Positions 16,865 through 26,053 of a DNA stretch of 36,200 bases are shown here, piece after piece. Every line of letters starts with the position of its first letter. The first letter of the stretch is position 1. Source of the stretch: an uncultured Bacilli bacterium (GTDB lineage: Bacteria > Bacillota_I > Bacilli_A > RF39 > UBA660); contig CAJUTW010000011.1 of the NCBI GenBank assembly GCA_910589335.1, forward strand, positions 1 through 36,200. Direction: 5' to 3'. A program made the translations under genes and the position numbers. Under the pieces are notes generated by a model, which saw only the letters and a program-made list of their open reading frames with translations, did no database searches and had not been told where the DNA came from.

Positions 16865-17716
16865 TTAATATTCATTTCCTTCTCTAATTACACTATCTAA
16901 AGAAATAACATTATACCCTTTCTTTAATAAATAATCTATTGTAGGAGACAATTCTTTTATAACATAATTATTTACTTCCAAAGAAACAATAATTGAATTC
17001 GATAAATTATTCTTTATCTCTTTATAAATATCTTTTTTAAGAACCAAAGTCGGTTTAACTGTATGAAGTTTAAGTTTTTTGCAAGTATTTAAAATATTAT
17101 CATTATTTTCCACTGTATAACAATATTTTGAATTTTTATTAGTAATTGAATTTAAATATGAAATCGAAGTTTTAATAAAAGTTTCTTCAAATTGATTATT
17201 ATAACTTAAAATTTCTAATTCATGATTTTTAATATTTTTAATTGTATTTATATTCTTTTCAAGATAAGATCCATCTAAGAAAAAAGTTGCAGTTACATTT
17301 TTCTTATCTAATATATTTAAAATTGTTTCTATATTTTCATTTTCTTTAACTGTAAAAACTAGTGAAATATTTCTATTATTTTTATTTCCACTAACAATAT
17401 ATTTATCATAATTATCTTTAATTGAAATAACAGGTTTTAAATCCTTTAACGCTGTTAAAGATTCATTATATGTTCCGTAACGTTTCATTTTATTATAAGA
17501 TTTTTCATAATCAATGGTTTTACCATTCTTACCAGATATAATATTATCACCAACTATTTGAGCATCAATTGGAGAAATTGTATATTTTTCTTCTGTATTT
17601 TTTATCTCTTTCATAATAGGATCTGCATTTTTTAAAATTGCTACAGACTTATTTGTGTAATAAAAACTTAAAACTAAAAACAAAATAATTATAATTGGAC
17701 TTATTAATTTTTTCAA
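16865..17716 (-). CDS. Polysaccharide deacetylase-fold protein, apparently catalytically dead
   Basis: One N-terminal membrane helix is followed by a ~90-residue linker and a NodB-homology-like domain from about residue 120. The start of the fold is recognisable (SLVFTVKENENIETILNILDK then KNVTATFFLDG), and the end matches the usual last strands (LKKGYNVISLDSVI). However, the catalytic TFDDG is replaced by VFTVKE, and the His-x-x-x-His metal pair is not found at its usual place (the region reads NHELEILSYNNQFEE). It is therefore probably a pseudo-enzyme that binds or organises rather than deacetylates. I start at TTG 17716, with AGGTGA upstream. It sits 54 bases upstream of smc in the same direction. 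Confidence 0.7.
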   Translation of the reverse strand: MKKLISPIIIILFLVLSFYYTNKSVAILKNADPIMKEIKNTEEKYTISPIDAQIVGDNIISGKNGKTIDYEKSYNKMKRYGTYNESLTALKDLKPVISIKDNYDKYIVSGNKNNRNISLVFTVKENENIETILNILDKKNVTATFFLDGSYLEKNINTIKNIKNHELEILSYNNQFEETFIKTSISYLNSITNKNSKYCYTVENNDNILNTCKKLKLHTVKPTLVLKKDIYKEIKNNLSNSIIVSLEVNNYVIKELSPTIDYLLKKGYNVISLDSVIREGNEY

Positions 17717-17743
17717 AAATATCACCTAAAAAAGTATATGAAA

Positions 17744-17767
17744 AAAAAGCTCATTTCTGAACTTTTT
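17744..17767 (-). terminator. Terminator of pnp
   Basis: On the minus strand AAAAAGTTCA pairs with TGAGCTTTTT (one G-T pair) around a GAAA tetraloop, and more T's follow. It begins 2 bases after the pnp stop. Confidence 0.85.
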
Positions 17768-17769
17768 AT

Positions 17770-19938
17770 TTAATCGATTTTTTTCTTTTTCTTTTCACTT
17801 TTTTTAGGAAGAGCTTCTTTTCTTGAAAAGTTTTGCCTTCCTTTTTTATCAGTACCTAAAGCTTTGACAATTATTTCATCTCCTACTTTAACTTCATCTC
17901 CTGCTTTTTCTACTCTCTCATGCGCAAGTTGTGAAACATGAACCATTCCTTCACAACCTGGCCACAATTCTACAAAACATCCAAAATCTTCTACTTTTAC
18001 AACTTTAGCCTCATAAATTTTTCCAACTTCTACTTCTCTAACAACCTCTTCAATCATTTTACGAGTTCTATCAATTATTTCTTTATCACTATGATAAATA
18101 ATAACACGTCCATCATCTTCAAGTTCAACTTTAACCGCATTAATATTTGTAACTTCAGTAACATTAGAAGCCTCACAAATAATTTTAGTAATCATCTCCC
18201 CACCACGGCCAATTACATCTTTTATTTTAGCTGGATTAATAGTAAATGTAAGCATCTTAGGAGCATATTTTGAAACCTCACTACGTGGTTCTTTTATTTG
18301 TTTTTTAATTACTTTCAAAATCTCTAATCTGGCTTTCTTTGCTTGTTCTAAAGCTTCTTTTAAAATAGCTTCTGTTATACCACTTATTTTAATATCCATC
18401 TGAAGAGCAGTAATACCATATTCTGTACCAGCAACTTTAAAATCCATATCCCCTAAATGGTCTTCCATACCTTGTATATCTGTTAAAATTGTATATTTAT
18501 CTTCATGTGTAATTAATCCCATAGCAATTCCCGCAACAGGAGCTTTAATTGGAACACCAGCTGCCATTAATGACATACAACCTGCACAAATACTTGCCTG
18601 AGATGAAGATCCATTTGACTCTAAAATCTCAGAAACTACTCGAATAGTATATGGAAATTCTTCTTCACTTGGAATTACTCCAGCTAATGCTTTTTCTCCT
18701 AAAGCTCCATGTCCAATCTCACGGCGTCCTGGAGCTCCATATCTTCCAGTCTCACCTACTGAAAACTGAGGAAAATTATAATGTAACATAAATCTTTTTT
18801 GATCTTCTAAACTTAAACCATCTATTATTTGATGTTCATTTAAAGCACCTAAAGTTGTTATAGATAAACTTTGAGTTTCCCCACGAGTAAATAACGCTGA
18901 ACCATGTGTTCTTGGTAAAATATCAATATCTGTTGATAACTTTCTAATTTCATCCATCTTACGTCCATCTGCACGTAATTTTTCTTTAACAACAATACTT
19001 CTAAATAAATCGTATTCGATATCTGAAACAACCATATTAACTTTTACAAGCAATTCTTTTAATTCTTGTTCTTTTAAAATTTCTTCATTTTCTTTAGTGA
19101 ATAATTCAATCATCTCTTCTTTTATGTTATCAATCGCTGTATATTTTTTTAATTTATCTTTAATTCTAAGAGCTTTATCCATTTTTTTAGAAATAAGCTT
19201 TGTAATTCTATCTACTAATTCACTATCAGGTGTAAGAGTTTCATATTCCATTTTCTCTTCACCTATCTCTTTAATTATCTTCTCTTGGAATTTTATAAGT
19301 TCTTTTATTGCTTTATGCCCATACATTAAAGCCTCTAACATAATATCTTCTTCTACTTGCTTTGCACTAGACTCTACCATATTAATAGCAGACTTAGTAC
19401 CAGCTACTGTAAGTTCAAGTTCTGATATTTCTAATTCCTCTGGAGTTGGATTAATTACAAATTTCCCATTAACTCTTCCAACTTTAACACCAGCTATTGG
19501 ACCATTAAAAGGAATTTTTGAAATAGAAGTTGCTAAACTTGACGCAAACATCGCAGTAAGTTCAGGTGAACAATCTTGATCTACTGATAAAACTGTCGAA
19601 ATAATTTGTACTTCATTTTTAAACCCTTCTGGAAAAAGTGGACGCATTGGTCTATCAATCATACGAGCAGCAAGTGTTGCCGCCTCACTTGGACGTCCCT
19701 CTCTTTTTATAAATCCACCTGGTATTTTTCCAACTGAATATAACTTTTCTTGATAATTAACTGTCAATGGAAAAAAATCCGATAATAAATTAGCATTTTT
19801 AGATACAACAGCTGCTGTTAAAACAACTGTATCATTATATCTTACTAAAACAGCTCCATCAGCTTGTTTAGCCATCTCCCCATGCTCTACAATTATCTTT
19901 CTTCCATGAAAATCTAATTCAAATTTTTTCTTTTTCAT
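17770..19938 (-). CDS. pnp: Polyribonucleotide nucleotidyltransferase (PNPase)
   Basis: PNPase degrades RNA 3' to 5' with phosphate and takes part in mRNA turnover. The two RNase PH-like cores are recognisable: the first contains [16 protein letters not shown], and the second [19 protein letters not shown] and [15 protein letters not shown]. These are followed by a KH domain ([17 protein letters not shown], ~552-568), an S1 domain ([20 protein letters not shown]) and a Lys-rich tail. The length of 722 is normal. It follows rpsO, the classic order in many bacteria, but a clear terminator lies between them, so read-through or processing must supply part of its expression. The 200-base leader contains possible structure and a small ORF, noted separately. 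Confidence 0.97.
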   Translation of the reverse strand: MKKKKFELDFHGRKIIVEHGEMAKQADGAVLVRYNDTVVLTAAVVSKNANLLSDFFPLTVNYQEKLYSVGKIPGGFIKREGRPSEAATLAARMIDRPMRPLFPEGFKNEVQIISTVLSVDQDCSPELTAMFASSLATSISKIPFNGPIAGVKVGRVNGKFVINPTPEELEISELELTVAGTKSAINMVESSAKQVEEDIMLEALMYGHKAIKELIKFQEKIIKEIGEEKMEYETLTPDSELVDRITKLISKKMDKALRIKDKLKKYTAIDNIKEEMIELFTKENEEILKEQELKELLVKVNMVVSDIEYDLFRSIVVKEKLRADGRKMDEIRKLSTDIDILPRTHGSALFTRGETQSLSITTLGALNEHQIIDGLSLEDQKRFMLHYNFPQFSVGETGRYGAPGRREIGHGALGEKALAGVIPSEEEFPYTIRVVSEILESNGSSSQASICAGCMSLMAAGVPIKAPVAGIAMGLITHEDKYTILTDIQGMEDHLGDMDFKVAGTEYGITALQMDIKISGITEAILKEALEQAKKARLEILKVIKKQIKEPRSEVSKYAPKMLTFTINPAKIKDVIGRGGEMITKIICEASNVTEVTNINAVKVELEDDGRVIIYHSDKEIIDRTRKMIEEVVREVEVGKIYEAKVVKVEDFGCFVELWPGCEGMVHVSQLAHERVEKAGDEVKVGDEIIVKALGTDKKGRQNFSRKEALPKKSEKKKKKID

Positions 19939-20001
19939 AATAATTCCTTCTTTCTTAAAATCTTCTTCGTTATATTGATAGTATCTTTCGAAAAATTTTT
20001 T

Positions 20002-20064
20002 TCAATTAAATATTCTATTTATTGGTACTAAACTATCATAAGACCTACTCATATAATAATTCAT
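20002..20064 (-). CDS. Possible 20-codon leader ORF upstream of pnp
   Basis: ATG at 20064 opens a 20-codon frame ending in TGA at 20004-20002 (product MNYYMSRSYDSLVPINRIFN). A weak GGA lies 5 bases before it. On the minus strand TGATAGT (20040-20034, inside the ORF) can pair with ACTATCA (19984-19978), enclosing an A/T-rich hairpin. It could be a leader peptide linked to pnp regulation or a chance frame. Nothing else clear is seen in the 201-base gap. Confidence 0.2.
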   Translation of the reverse strand: MNYYMSRSYDSLVPINRIFN

Positions 20065-20113
20065 TAATTCCAACAATATACTAAATAATTTCTCATATAT
20101 CACTTCAAAAATA

Positions 20114-20141
20114 TAAAAAAAGACACTAAAAATAAGTGTCT
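20114..20141 (-). terminator. Terminator of rpsO
   Basis: Arms AGACACT (20121-20127) and AGTGTCT (20135-20141) pair perfectly; on the minus strand a run of seven T's follows. The first arm overlaps the rpsO stop codon. Confidence 0.85.
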
Positions 20142-20409
20142 ACTTTCTTAAACCTAATTTTTTAATTACTTCACGATAACTTTGAATATCTTTCTTAGCT
20201 AAGTATTGTAACATATTTCTACGTTGTCCAACTTTCTTAAGAAGACCTCTACGTGAATGAAAATCGTGAATATGTACTTTTAAATGTTCAGTTAATTCAT
20301 TTATTTCTTTTGTAAGAATAGCAATTTGAACTTCTGCTGAACCAGTATCTTTTTCACTTTTAGCAAACTCTTTAATTATTTCTTGTTTTACTTCTTTTGT
20401 TAATGCCAT
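20140..20409 (-). CDS. rpsO: Ribosomal protein uS15
   Basis: The 89-residue product is a full-length S15, which binds 16S rRNA in the platform of the small subunit. The conserved [44 protein letters not shown] and final [12 protein letters not shown] stretches are seen (first listed in parts [14 protein letters not shown] and NELTEHL). I chose ATG 20409, since AAAGGAAG precedes it and the protein then begins MALTKEVK as usual. Its own promoter lies at 20493-20521, leaving a leader of ~75 bases that could carry the S15 autoregulatory structure found in other bacteria. Confidence 0.97.
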   Translation of the reverse strand: MALTKEVKQEIIKEFAKSEKDTGSAEVQIAILTKEINELTEHLKVHIHDFHSRRGLLKKVGQRRNMLQYLAKKDIQSYREVIKKLGLRK

Positions 20410-20492
20410 ATTAACACTTCCTTTCATTATTATTCACCATTACTAAGTAAAAAGTCGGAAATTCTTTCAACCTGGTATTGGTAAGTACTAGT

Positions 20493-20521
20493 ATTATACT
20501 ATTATTTAATTATTTATGCAA
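20493..20521 (-). promoter_or_regulatory. Promoter of rpsO
   Basis: On the minus strand TTGCAT (20521-20516), 17 bases, TATAAT (20498-20493): a near-consensus sigma-A promoter. The divergent CPBP gene begins ~50 bases away on the other strand. Confidence 0.8.
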
Positions 20522-20572
20522 TACCTATTTTAAATAAACTAATTTTATGATATTGTTATTATGGTGATTAAT

Positions 20573-21262
20573 TTGAAAGAATATGAAAAAATAATAAAAT
20601 CAATAATAAAAGGATTTTTAGTATACTCACTTTTTAAATTAAGTGTCTATTTTCAATATATACCAATTATTTTATTTAAAATAGACATTAATTCTATAAG
20701 TAACAAAACCCAAGTAATTTTATCAACATTTTCAAGTATCATAGTTTTAATACTTTTAACACTTATCTATTATAAATCATTAAAGGAAGAATTTAAAATA
20801 TTTAAAAATAATTTTTTAAAAAACATTGATATTGGATTTAAATGCTGGATTATCGGACTATTAATAATGATTACTTCAAATTTAATTTTATTAACCATCT
20901 TTAAAGCAGGTGGTGCTAATAATGAAAATATAGTTCAAACTATGATTAAAGCTTTACCATGGCTGATGATAATTGATACTGGTTTAATAGCTCCTTTTAA
21001 TGAAGAAATAGTTTTTCGAAAAACTTTAAAAGATATTTTCACAAATAAATGGATTTTTGTTATTGTATCATTCTTAATTTTTGGAAGTATTCACGTTATA
21101 GGTAGTGCTACTACTTTAACTGATTATTTGTATATTATTCCATATGGTGCTTTAGGTGGAGCATTTGCCTATGCTTATTATAAAACAGATACTGTTTTCA
21201 CATCAATTTTTCTTCATATGTTCCATAACACCACGTTAACATTACTTTCTATATTTTTATAA
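20573..21262 (+). CDS. CPBP-family intramembrane metalloprotease
   Basis: This is a polytopic membrane protein with about six to eight helices. The C-terminal domain carries the CPBP (CAAX protease/bacteriocin-processing) motifs: FNEEIVFRKTL (EExxxR type), LIFGSIHV (FxxxH type) and a last helix with HMFHNTTL. Such proteins act in prenyl-protein processing, bacteriocin self-immunity or membrane-protein proteolysis; no bacteriocin gene is seen nearby, so the role is open. I prefer TTG 20573 as the start, because GGTGAT precedes it in the same spacing as in the gene at 10351; ATG 20561 has no ribosome site. Confidence 0.85.
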   Translation: MKEYEKIIKSIIKGFLVYSLFKLSVYFQYIPIILFKIDINSISNKTQVILSTFSSIIVLILLTLIYYKSLKEEFKIFKNNFLKNIDIGFKCWIIGLLIMITSNLILLTIFKAGGANNENIVQTMIKALPWLMIIDTGLIAPFNEEIVFRKTLKDIFTNKWIFVIVSFLIFGSIHVIGSATTLTDYLYIIPYGALGGAFAYAYYKTDTVFTSIFLHMFHNTTLTLLSIFL

Positions 21263-21432
21263 ATTACAAAGTTAATGACTGTATCTTTTAGAACAATCCT
21301 TTTTTATTAATTATAATTCTTCTACATAATATAGACTATTTGCAGTACTATTAACAGATTGTAATTATGCAAATTTCATACCTTATTACATAATAATTCT
21401 TTTTATAAAATTAAAACTTCTTTTGATTTAAT

Positions 21433-21540
21433 ACATCTAATTATAAAAAAAAATACTTATGACTCATATTTTCTTTTATATATAACAAAAAATATGTAGA
21501 ATTAATTGAAATTTTATTTCAAGTTTCTACATATTTTTAT
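21433..21540. repeat. Second copy of a dispersed intergenic repeat with terminator hairpin
   Basis: By eye this stretch can be aligned with 50-158 over about 100 bases: ATCTA...ATAAA, then TAC...TTATGA, CATATTTTCT against CATTTCT, ATATAA, and an identical 13-base hairpin arm. The left half is diverged and no longer palindromic. Both copies end at a minus-strand stop codon. The rest of the 278-base gap after the CPBP gene (21263-21432) shows nothing I can name. Confidence 0.45.
21488..21538 (-). terminator. Terminator hairpin, same outer stem as at 107-158
   Basis: Arms AAAAATATGTAGA (21488-21500) and TCTACATATTTTT (21526-21538) are identical to those at 107-119 and 146-158. The inner stem differs (TTGAAA 21506-21511 with TTTCAA 21517-21522) yet still pairs. 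It lies directly after the stop codon of the YhhQ-like gene. Confidence 0.6.
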
Positions 21541-22134
21541 TTAATTTTTTATATTTCCTCTTTTAACAGCTTTATCTATTAAAGCAACTGGAATACAAAT
21601 TATAAATTGAATTACTAAAGTTAAAAGATATCCTTCCCAAAAATTATCCAAAACAATCAGATTTAAATATATCAATGTGTAAAACATATAATAAACAATT
21701 AATGCAAACATATAATTTAAAAATATCATTATTCTTGGTGATTTAGTATTATTAAGTAAAAAAATATAAATTGTTAAGTTTACAAATTGACTAGTAACAT
21801 AAGCACAAAACTCTCCACTTAAACTTGATAAAGTAATTGTTTTTCCCATAGCAAAAGCCATCACAACTGGAAAACAAACAGAAATAACTCCTGATATTGA
21901 AATAGCAGCAATTGTTTTTTTATAGTCATATTTTTTAGTAATATAATTTGCTAAAAAATAAACAAGTGGTAGCAAAAATACAGAATATGTTAAATAAACT
22001 CCAAAAATTTTAAAATTATAACTTTTTAGAGATTCAATAAGTATAACTAATGTTGTTAATAGTAAAATATACATCCAACAGTCATTATATATTATTTCAT
22101 CTTTTTTCTTCTTTTTTTTAGCACTAGTAGCCAT
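21541..22134 (-). CDS. YhhQ/VUT-family-like membrane transporter
   Basis: After a Lys-rich N-terminus (AKKKKKKDE) there are about six membrane helices. The segment GEFCAYVTSQFVNLTIYIFLL (in parts: GEFCAYVTSQFVN, LTIYIFLL) and overall size resemble the VUT/DUF165 family, whose member YhhQ imports queuosine precursors. Queuosine genes are not in the window, and the family also has members of unknown substrate. I chose ATG 22134, because GAGGGTG precedes it well; a GTG at 22143 is inside that site. TATAAT-like sequences at ~22160-22176 probably serve as its promoter. Confidence 0.55.
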   Translation of the reverse strand: MATSAKKKKKKDEIIYNDCWMYILLLTTLVILIESLKSYNFKIFGVYLTYSVFLLPLVYFLANYITKKYDYKKTIAAISISGVISVCFPVVMAFAMGKTITLSSLSGEFCAYVTSQFVNLTIYIFLLNNTKSPRIMIFLNYMFALIVYYMFYTLIYLNLIVLDNFWEGYLLTLVIQFIICIPVALIDKAVKRGNIKN

Positions 22135-22213
22135 TAATTTCACCCTCTTTATTTTATACTATAATATTATAACATTATTAATTAAATTACAAGAAAAAGC
22201 TAATATCAAAAAA

Positions 22214-22558
22214 CTATTTTTTCTCATTAATTTCTTCAATTATCTTTTCTATATGTTCCCCATAAGCAATTGAAGTATCATAAATAAATTTTAATTCAGG
22301 AGTATGTCTAATATCTACTCTTTCAGCTAATTTTGTTCTAATAAAAGATGCTGCCTTACCTAAAGCTTCTTTTGTAGATTCTTTTTTCGCATCATCCAAA
22401 ACAGTATAATATACTTTTGCAAAACTAAGATCACTTGTAGTATCAACACCAGTAATAGTAACAAACTTTATATCATCATCTTTTATCTCAGTCATAAGTA
22501 TCATACTAATCTCTTCTTGAAAAGCATGATTTAATCTTTCAATTTTAATATTTGCCAT
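22214..22558 (-). CDS. rbfA: Ribosome-binding factor A
   Basis: RbfA is a KH-fold protein that helps 30S subunit maturation and 16S 5' end processing. The family pattern is visible: IERLNHAFQEEISMIL at the start, VTITGVDTTSDLSFAKVYYTVL in the middle (in parts: VTITGVDTTSDL, AKVYYTVL), and RVDIRHTPELKFIYDTSIAYGEHIEKIIEEI at the end (HTPELKFIYD, then GEHIEKIIEEI). The length is normal. It is usually part of the nusA-infB operon but here stands alone about 4 kb away. The start at ATG 22558 has AAAGGA upstream; TTG 22567 is a possible alternative. Confidence 0.95.
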   Translation of the reverse strand: MANIKIERLNHAFQEEISMILMTEIKDDDIKFVTITGVDTTSDLSFAKVYYTVLDDAKKESTKEALGKAASFIRTKLAERVDIRHTPELKFIYDTSIAYGEHIEKIIEEINEKK

Positions 22559-22626
22559 TTTAATCAAATCCTTTCATACTACTAGTATAACAAATATTTA
22601 AATAAATATCTATTACTAATATTTTA

Positions 22627-22654
22627 TTGACTATCAAAAAAAATTTTATATAAT
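22627..22654 (+). promoter_or_regulatory. Promoter of the HTH-repeat gene
   Basis: TTGACT (22627-22632), 16 bases, TATAAT (22649-22654). The ribosome site GGAAGTGG follows and the ATG is 20 bases after the -10. Confidence 0.65.
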
Positions 22655-22674
22655 AAAGAAAAGGAAGTGGTAAA

Positions 22675-25600
22675 ATGAATAAATTTCAAGCTGTAGCTTT
22701 AGCTATAAAAGATGGAGATATAAATAGAAAAAATTATTTTAAAGAAAAAATCAAAAATGAACTAAAAAAATATTTACAAGAACCAACAGATGAACAATTA
22801 GAAAGACTATTAATGGAAGCAACAAATGAATTTATCAATAAAAATATAGAATCATCATATCTTTTTTATTGTCAAAGCTATATATTAACTAAATTAGAAA
22901 AAATAAATAACATACATTTTGAAGCAAATGATTTATTTACAAAACAAGAAATGATTATTATGACTCTATATTTAAATGATGAGATAATATTAAAAGAAGC
23001 CATTGCAAAAAAATTAGGAATTTCTCCTTTTGATGTTAATAACACAATTTATAAAGCGAAAAACTATTACTCTGAAAATAGAAATCAAATTACAGATTTA
23101 TTTCCAAATTTTAAAAAAACAATTGAAAAAAAAGAAAAACTAAATAATATTATAAAAAATAAAAAAAATATCAAAAGAAAAGATATAGAATTATTAGGAT
23201 ATTTTACTGGACAAATAAATAACATTTGTCTAGATATTGAAGAATTAGCAGAACAAAATTTTACTTCCAAAGAAGAAATGGAAAAAAATTTAGCAAAAAT
23301 ATTTATTTCACTAAAAGATAACAATATTTACTCTTATATATTAAGAGAGTTTCCATATATTGAAGAAATGTTAATAATTAAAGCTAAATATCTAAATTTA
23401 ACTCCTAAAGACTTCTTACCAAAAGATGTTGCTGCAAAATATAAAGAACTAGAAAAACAAAAAACAAAAAATAAAAAATTAGAAAGAACATCTCCACCAA
23501 AAGATAAAAAAGAAAAAGATTCAACTAATTCAGTAAATTTAAATGTAACAAAAGAACCATCTAATGTAAAAATTAATCGAAATAAACAAAAATATTCTAA
23601 AAAAGCTAAATTATATGCAGATTTTTTACGTGATGTTTACCAAAAAAAAGAAGACAATACTTATAGAACTATAAGCGAATTAGCTGAGAAACATAATATT
23701 CATAAACAAACAGTATTTTTCAGGAAAAAGAACTTTATTGAAAATTTAGAAAAGAACAAACAATTACAAGAAGAAGTTTTAAATGAATATCCTACACTTT
23801 ATACTGATAAAGAAATCTATATAAAAAATATTAATGAAAATAAAGATGAATTTAATCTATTAGATGATATTGATAGTGTTGTAACATTTTGTAAAAATAT
23901 TTTTCAAACAAAGATAAACGATAACTTCCTAAGTTATAAGAGTCTTGCAAGATTATATAATATAGATTATTCTCTTTTTATCAAAGAAAAGAAAGCTATT
24001 TTTAAACTTTTAGAAAAAGATAAAAGTTTTTTAACGAAAATATTAAATAAATACCCACAATTATTAAAAGAAAAACAAATATATGAAGCAGATAGCAACA
24101 AAATCCAATTTTATCCTGAAAGAATAGAAGAATATGTTGCAATCTTAAAAAATTATTATGAAGAAAATAATGATGGTAGTTATAATAGACTAATAGATGT
24201 TGCTAACATAGATAATAGCACTATATCAAATATAAATGCTAAAAAAAGAAAAATATTAAATTTAATAAATACTGACAATAATATAAAACAACAAACACTT
24301 AATCTATACCCAACTTTATTTGAAGATATTGCAATAAAAAAAGCAGTCATATCTCATAAAAAAAATAAAATAAATACTATTGATAATCAGTTAGCTAAAA
24401 ATATTGCTGAAAGATACTCGAAATTTTTAAAAAGTATTTATCAAGAAGAAGAAAACCATATTCCATTAAAATTTCATCTTACTTCTTTAAATTGTACAAT
24501 GACAGAATTTTTAAAGAAAATAAAAAAGATTTTGAATATTATAAAAAATGAAAAAGAAGTAAGAAAACATTTTAATAAACTATATCCTTTATTCAATGAA
24601 GATATGGAAAAATATATGAAGAAAGAAAATAATTATACTAGAATAAATTTAGAAGTTAAAAAAGCTCCTCAATATGCTAAGTTCTTAAAAATACTTCTAA
24701 AGAAAAATAATAATGGTAATTATTCACCTAACTCTATTTTATTAAATATTGTTAAAGAATTAAACTTTAGAAACTTAATATCAGCAAAAAATACTATTTT
24801 TCGTGAAATAGACAATAACAAAAACTTACAAGCTGAAATAATCAGATTATATCCAACTTATTTAAAAGATAGAAAAGAATATGAAGACTATCTAGAAACA
24901 TTAAATCAATTAACTACTAATGAGAAAAAAACATCAACTAATAAAACAAACAATTCCAAAATAAGTGATTTAGAATTTTTAAAATTAATTCTTAAAAAGA
25001 AAAAAGATAACAAATATTATACTAATAAAGATCTTACTTCTTTGTTAGGGTACAGTAACTCAGCCATATCCTTAAAAAGAATTAAACTATTAGAAAAACT
25101 AAATAATGATGAAAAATTTAGAAACTATATTATAAAAAATTATGAAGAAGTACTAGAAGATTTACAAGTTTATAAAAAAGAAAGTCAATATGAAATTCCT
25201 ATTGAAGTTCAATATAGTAAGTTTTTAAAACTAATTTATCAGAAAAAAGAAGATGGAACATATAGAAGTACTGAAGAACTTCTTGAAATATTAAATCTTA
25301 ACTATAATAATTTTCATACAAAAAAATCTACATTATTAAAAAAATTAGATTTAAATCAAGAATTAAAAAATAAAATTATTAATATATATCCAAGTTTAAT
25401 AGAAGATATAAAAAATTATAAAAACTTTGAAAGCACTACTTTAAATGAAAAAGAAACAGAAGTTGCAGAATTATTATTAACAGATAAAACTAGAAAAATT
25501 ATTACTTATAGAGAAATGGCCAAAGATTTAAATACCACACCTTCATATTTATTAACACTTGAAAATAATGCTTTATTTAAAATAAGTCATAATCCTAATT

Positions 25601-26004
25601 TAGAAAAAGATTATCCAACTGCAAAAATAGAACACACTATCAGAAGTAAAGCACCAAGAAAAGCAATTTCTATTAGTCAAAAAGATTTAGAAGCTATACG
25701 TATTAATAGTCAAAAACTTGAAAATAATAATGTAAATGAAAATTCTAAAAATGCATTATTAGAAGGAATTAAAGCATTAGAAAAATCAATTTATAAAGAT
25801 TATGTTTCACTATGTGATTATAAACATAAAGCCATGCTTACTTTAAGATTAGGTTTCTTTAATCGAACTATCTTTAGTAATGAAGATGTAGCTAAACTTT
25901 TTGAGGTTTCAAAAGAAGAAGTAGAATTGATTACTAGTGAATGTCTAAAATTATGTATTAGTGATAAAGATAATAAAATTAAAAATTTAAATAAAAAACT
26001 TTAA
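22675..26004 (+). CDS. Giant tandem-repeat helix-turn-helix-like protein (1109 aa)
   Basis: I recognise no named family. A sigma-region-4-like segment near residues 88-130 (LFTKQEMIIMTLYL ... AIAKKLGISPFDVNNTI) opens the protein. After a Lys-rich linker come at least seven repeats of ~70 residues at 314-382, 401-470, 487-553, 581-647, 667-736, 765-833 and 847-915, with a partial one near 924-985. Each has YxKFLKxIYQKKxDGxY, a central L-x-x-L helix-turn-helix-like part, a basic helix, and ends in YPxLxxDxxxY. A last sigma-4-like segment lies at ~1052-1095. The protein is strongly basic, has no membrane helices, and is monocistronic with its own promoter and terminator. Multivalent DNA binding is an inference. 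Confidence 0.6.
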   Translation: MNKFQAVALAIKDGDINRKNYFKEKIKNELKKYLQEPTDEQLERLLMEATNEFINKNIESSYLFYCQSYILTKLEKINNIHFEANDLFTKQEMIIMTLYLNDEIILKEAIAKKLGISPFDVNNTIYKAKNYYSENRNQITDLFPNFKKTIEKKEKLNNIIKNKKNIKRKDIELLGYFTGQINNICLDIEELAEQNFTSKEEMEKNLAKIFISLKDNNIYSYILREFPYIEEMLIIKAKYLNLTPKDFLPKDVAAKYKELEKQKTKNKKLERTSPPKDKKEKDSTNSVNLNVTKEPSNVKINRNKQKYSKKAKLYADFLRDVYQKKEDNTYRTISELAEKHNIHKQTVFFRKKNFIENLEKNKQLQEEVLNEYPTLYTDKEIYIKNINENKDEFNLLDDIDSVVTFCKNIFQTKINDNFLSYKSLARLYNIDYSLFIKEKKAIFKLLEKDKSFLTKILNKYPQLLKEKQIYEADSNKIQFYPERIEEYVAILKNYYEENNDGSYNRLIDVANIDNSTISNINAKKRKILNLINTDNNIKQQTLNLYPTLFEDIAIKKAVISHKKNKINTIDNQLAKNIAERYSKFLKSIYQEEENHIPLKFHLTSLNCTMTEFLKKIKKILNIIKNEKEVRKHFNKLYPLFNEDMEKYMKKENNYTRINLEVKKAPQYAKFLKILLKKNNNGNYSPNSILLNIVKELNFRNLISAKNTIFREIDNNKNLQAEIIRLYPTYLKDRKEYEDYLETLNQLTTNEKKTSTNKTNNSKISDLEFLKLILKKKKDNKYYTNKDLTSLLGYSNSAISLKRIKLLEKLNNDEKFRNYIIKNYEEVLEDLQVYKKESQYEIPIEVQYSKFLKLIYQKKEDGTYRSTEELLEILNLNYNNFHTKKSTLLKKLDLNQELKNKIINIYPSLIEDIKNYKNFESTTLNEKETEVAELLLTDKTRKIITYREMAKDLNTTPSYLLTLENNALFKISHNPNLEKDYPTAKIEHTIRSKAPRKAISISQKDLEAIRINSQKLENNNVNENSKNALLEGIKALEKSIYKDYVSLCDYKHKAMLTLRLGFFNRTIFSNEDVAKLFEVSKEEVELITSECLKLCISDKDNKIKNLNKKL

Positions 26005-26019
26005 TCTTTTAAACAAAAA

Positions 26020-26053
26020 CAAAACAGTCATTATTATGACTGTTTTGTTTTCT
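26020..26053. terminator. Bidirectional terminator between convergent genes
   Basis: Eleven-base perfect arms CAAAACAGTCA (26020-26030) and TGACTGTTTTG (26037-26047) enclose TTATTA, with T-rich sequence following on both strands. The stop codon of the minus-strand gene lies in the loop. Confidence 0.9.

Noticed and set aside
17938..19579. Plus-strand frames of 111 and 160 codons opposite pnp
   Set aside because: Both are antisense to PNPase coding sequence, with Phe/Asn/Ser-rich or Ser/Ile-rich products typical of shadow frames and no ribosome sites.
23085..23324. 79-codon minus-strand frame inside the repeat-protein gene
   Set aside because: Phe/Ser/Ile-rich shadow of the Lys-rich coding strand, with no start signals.
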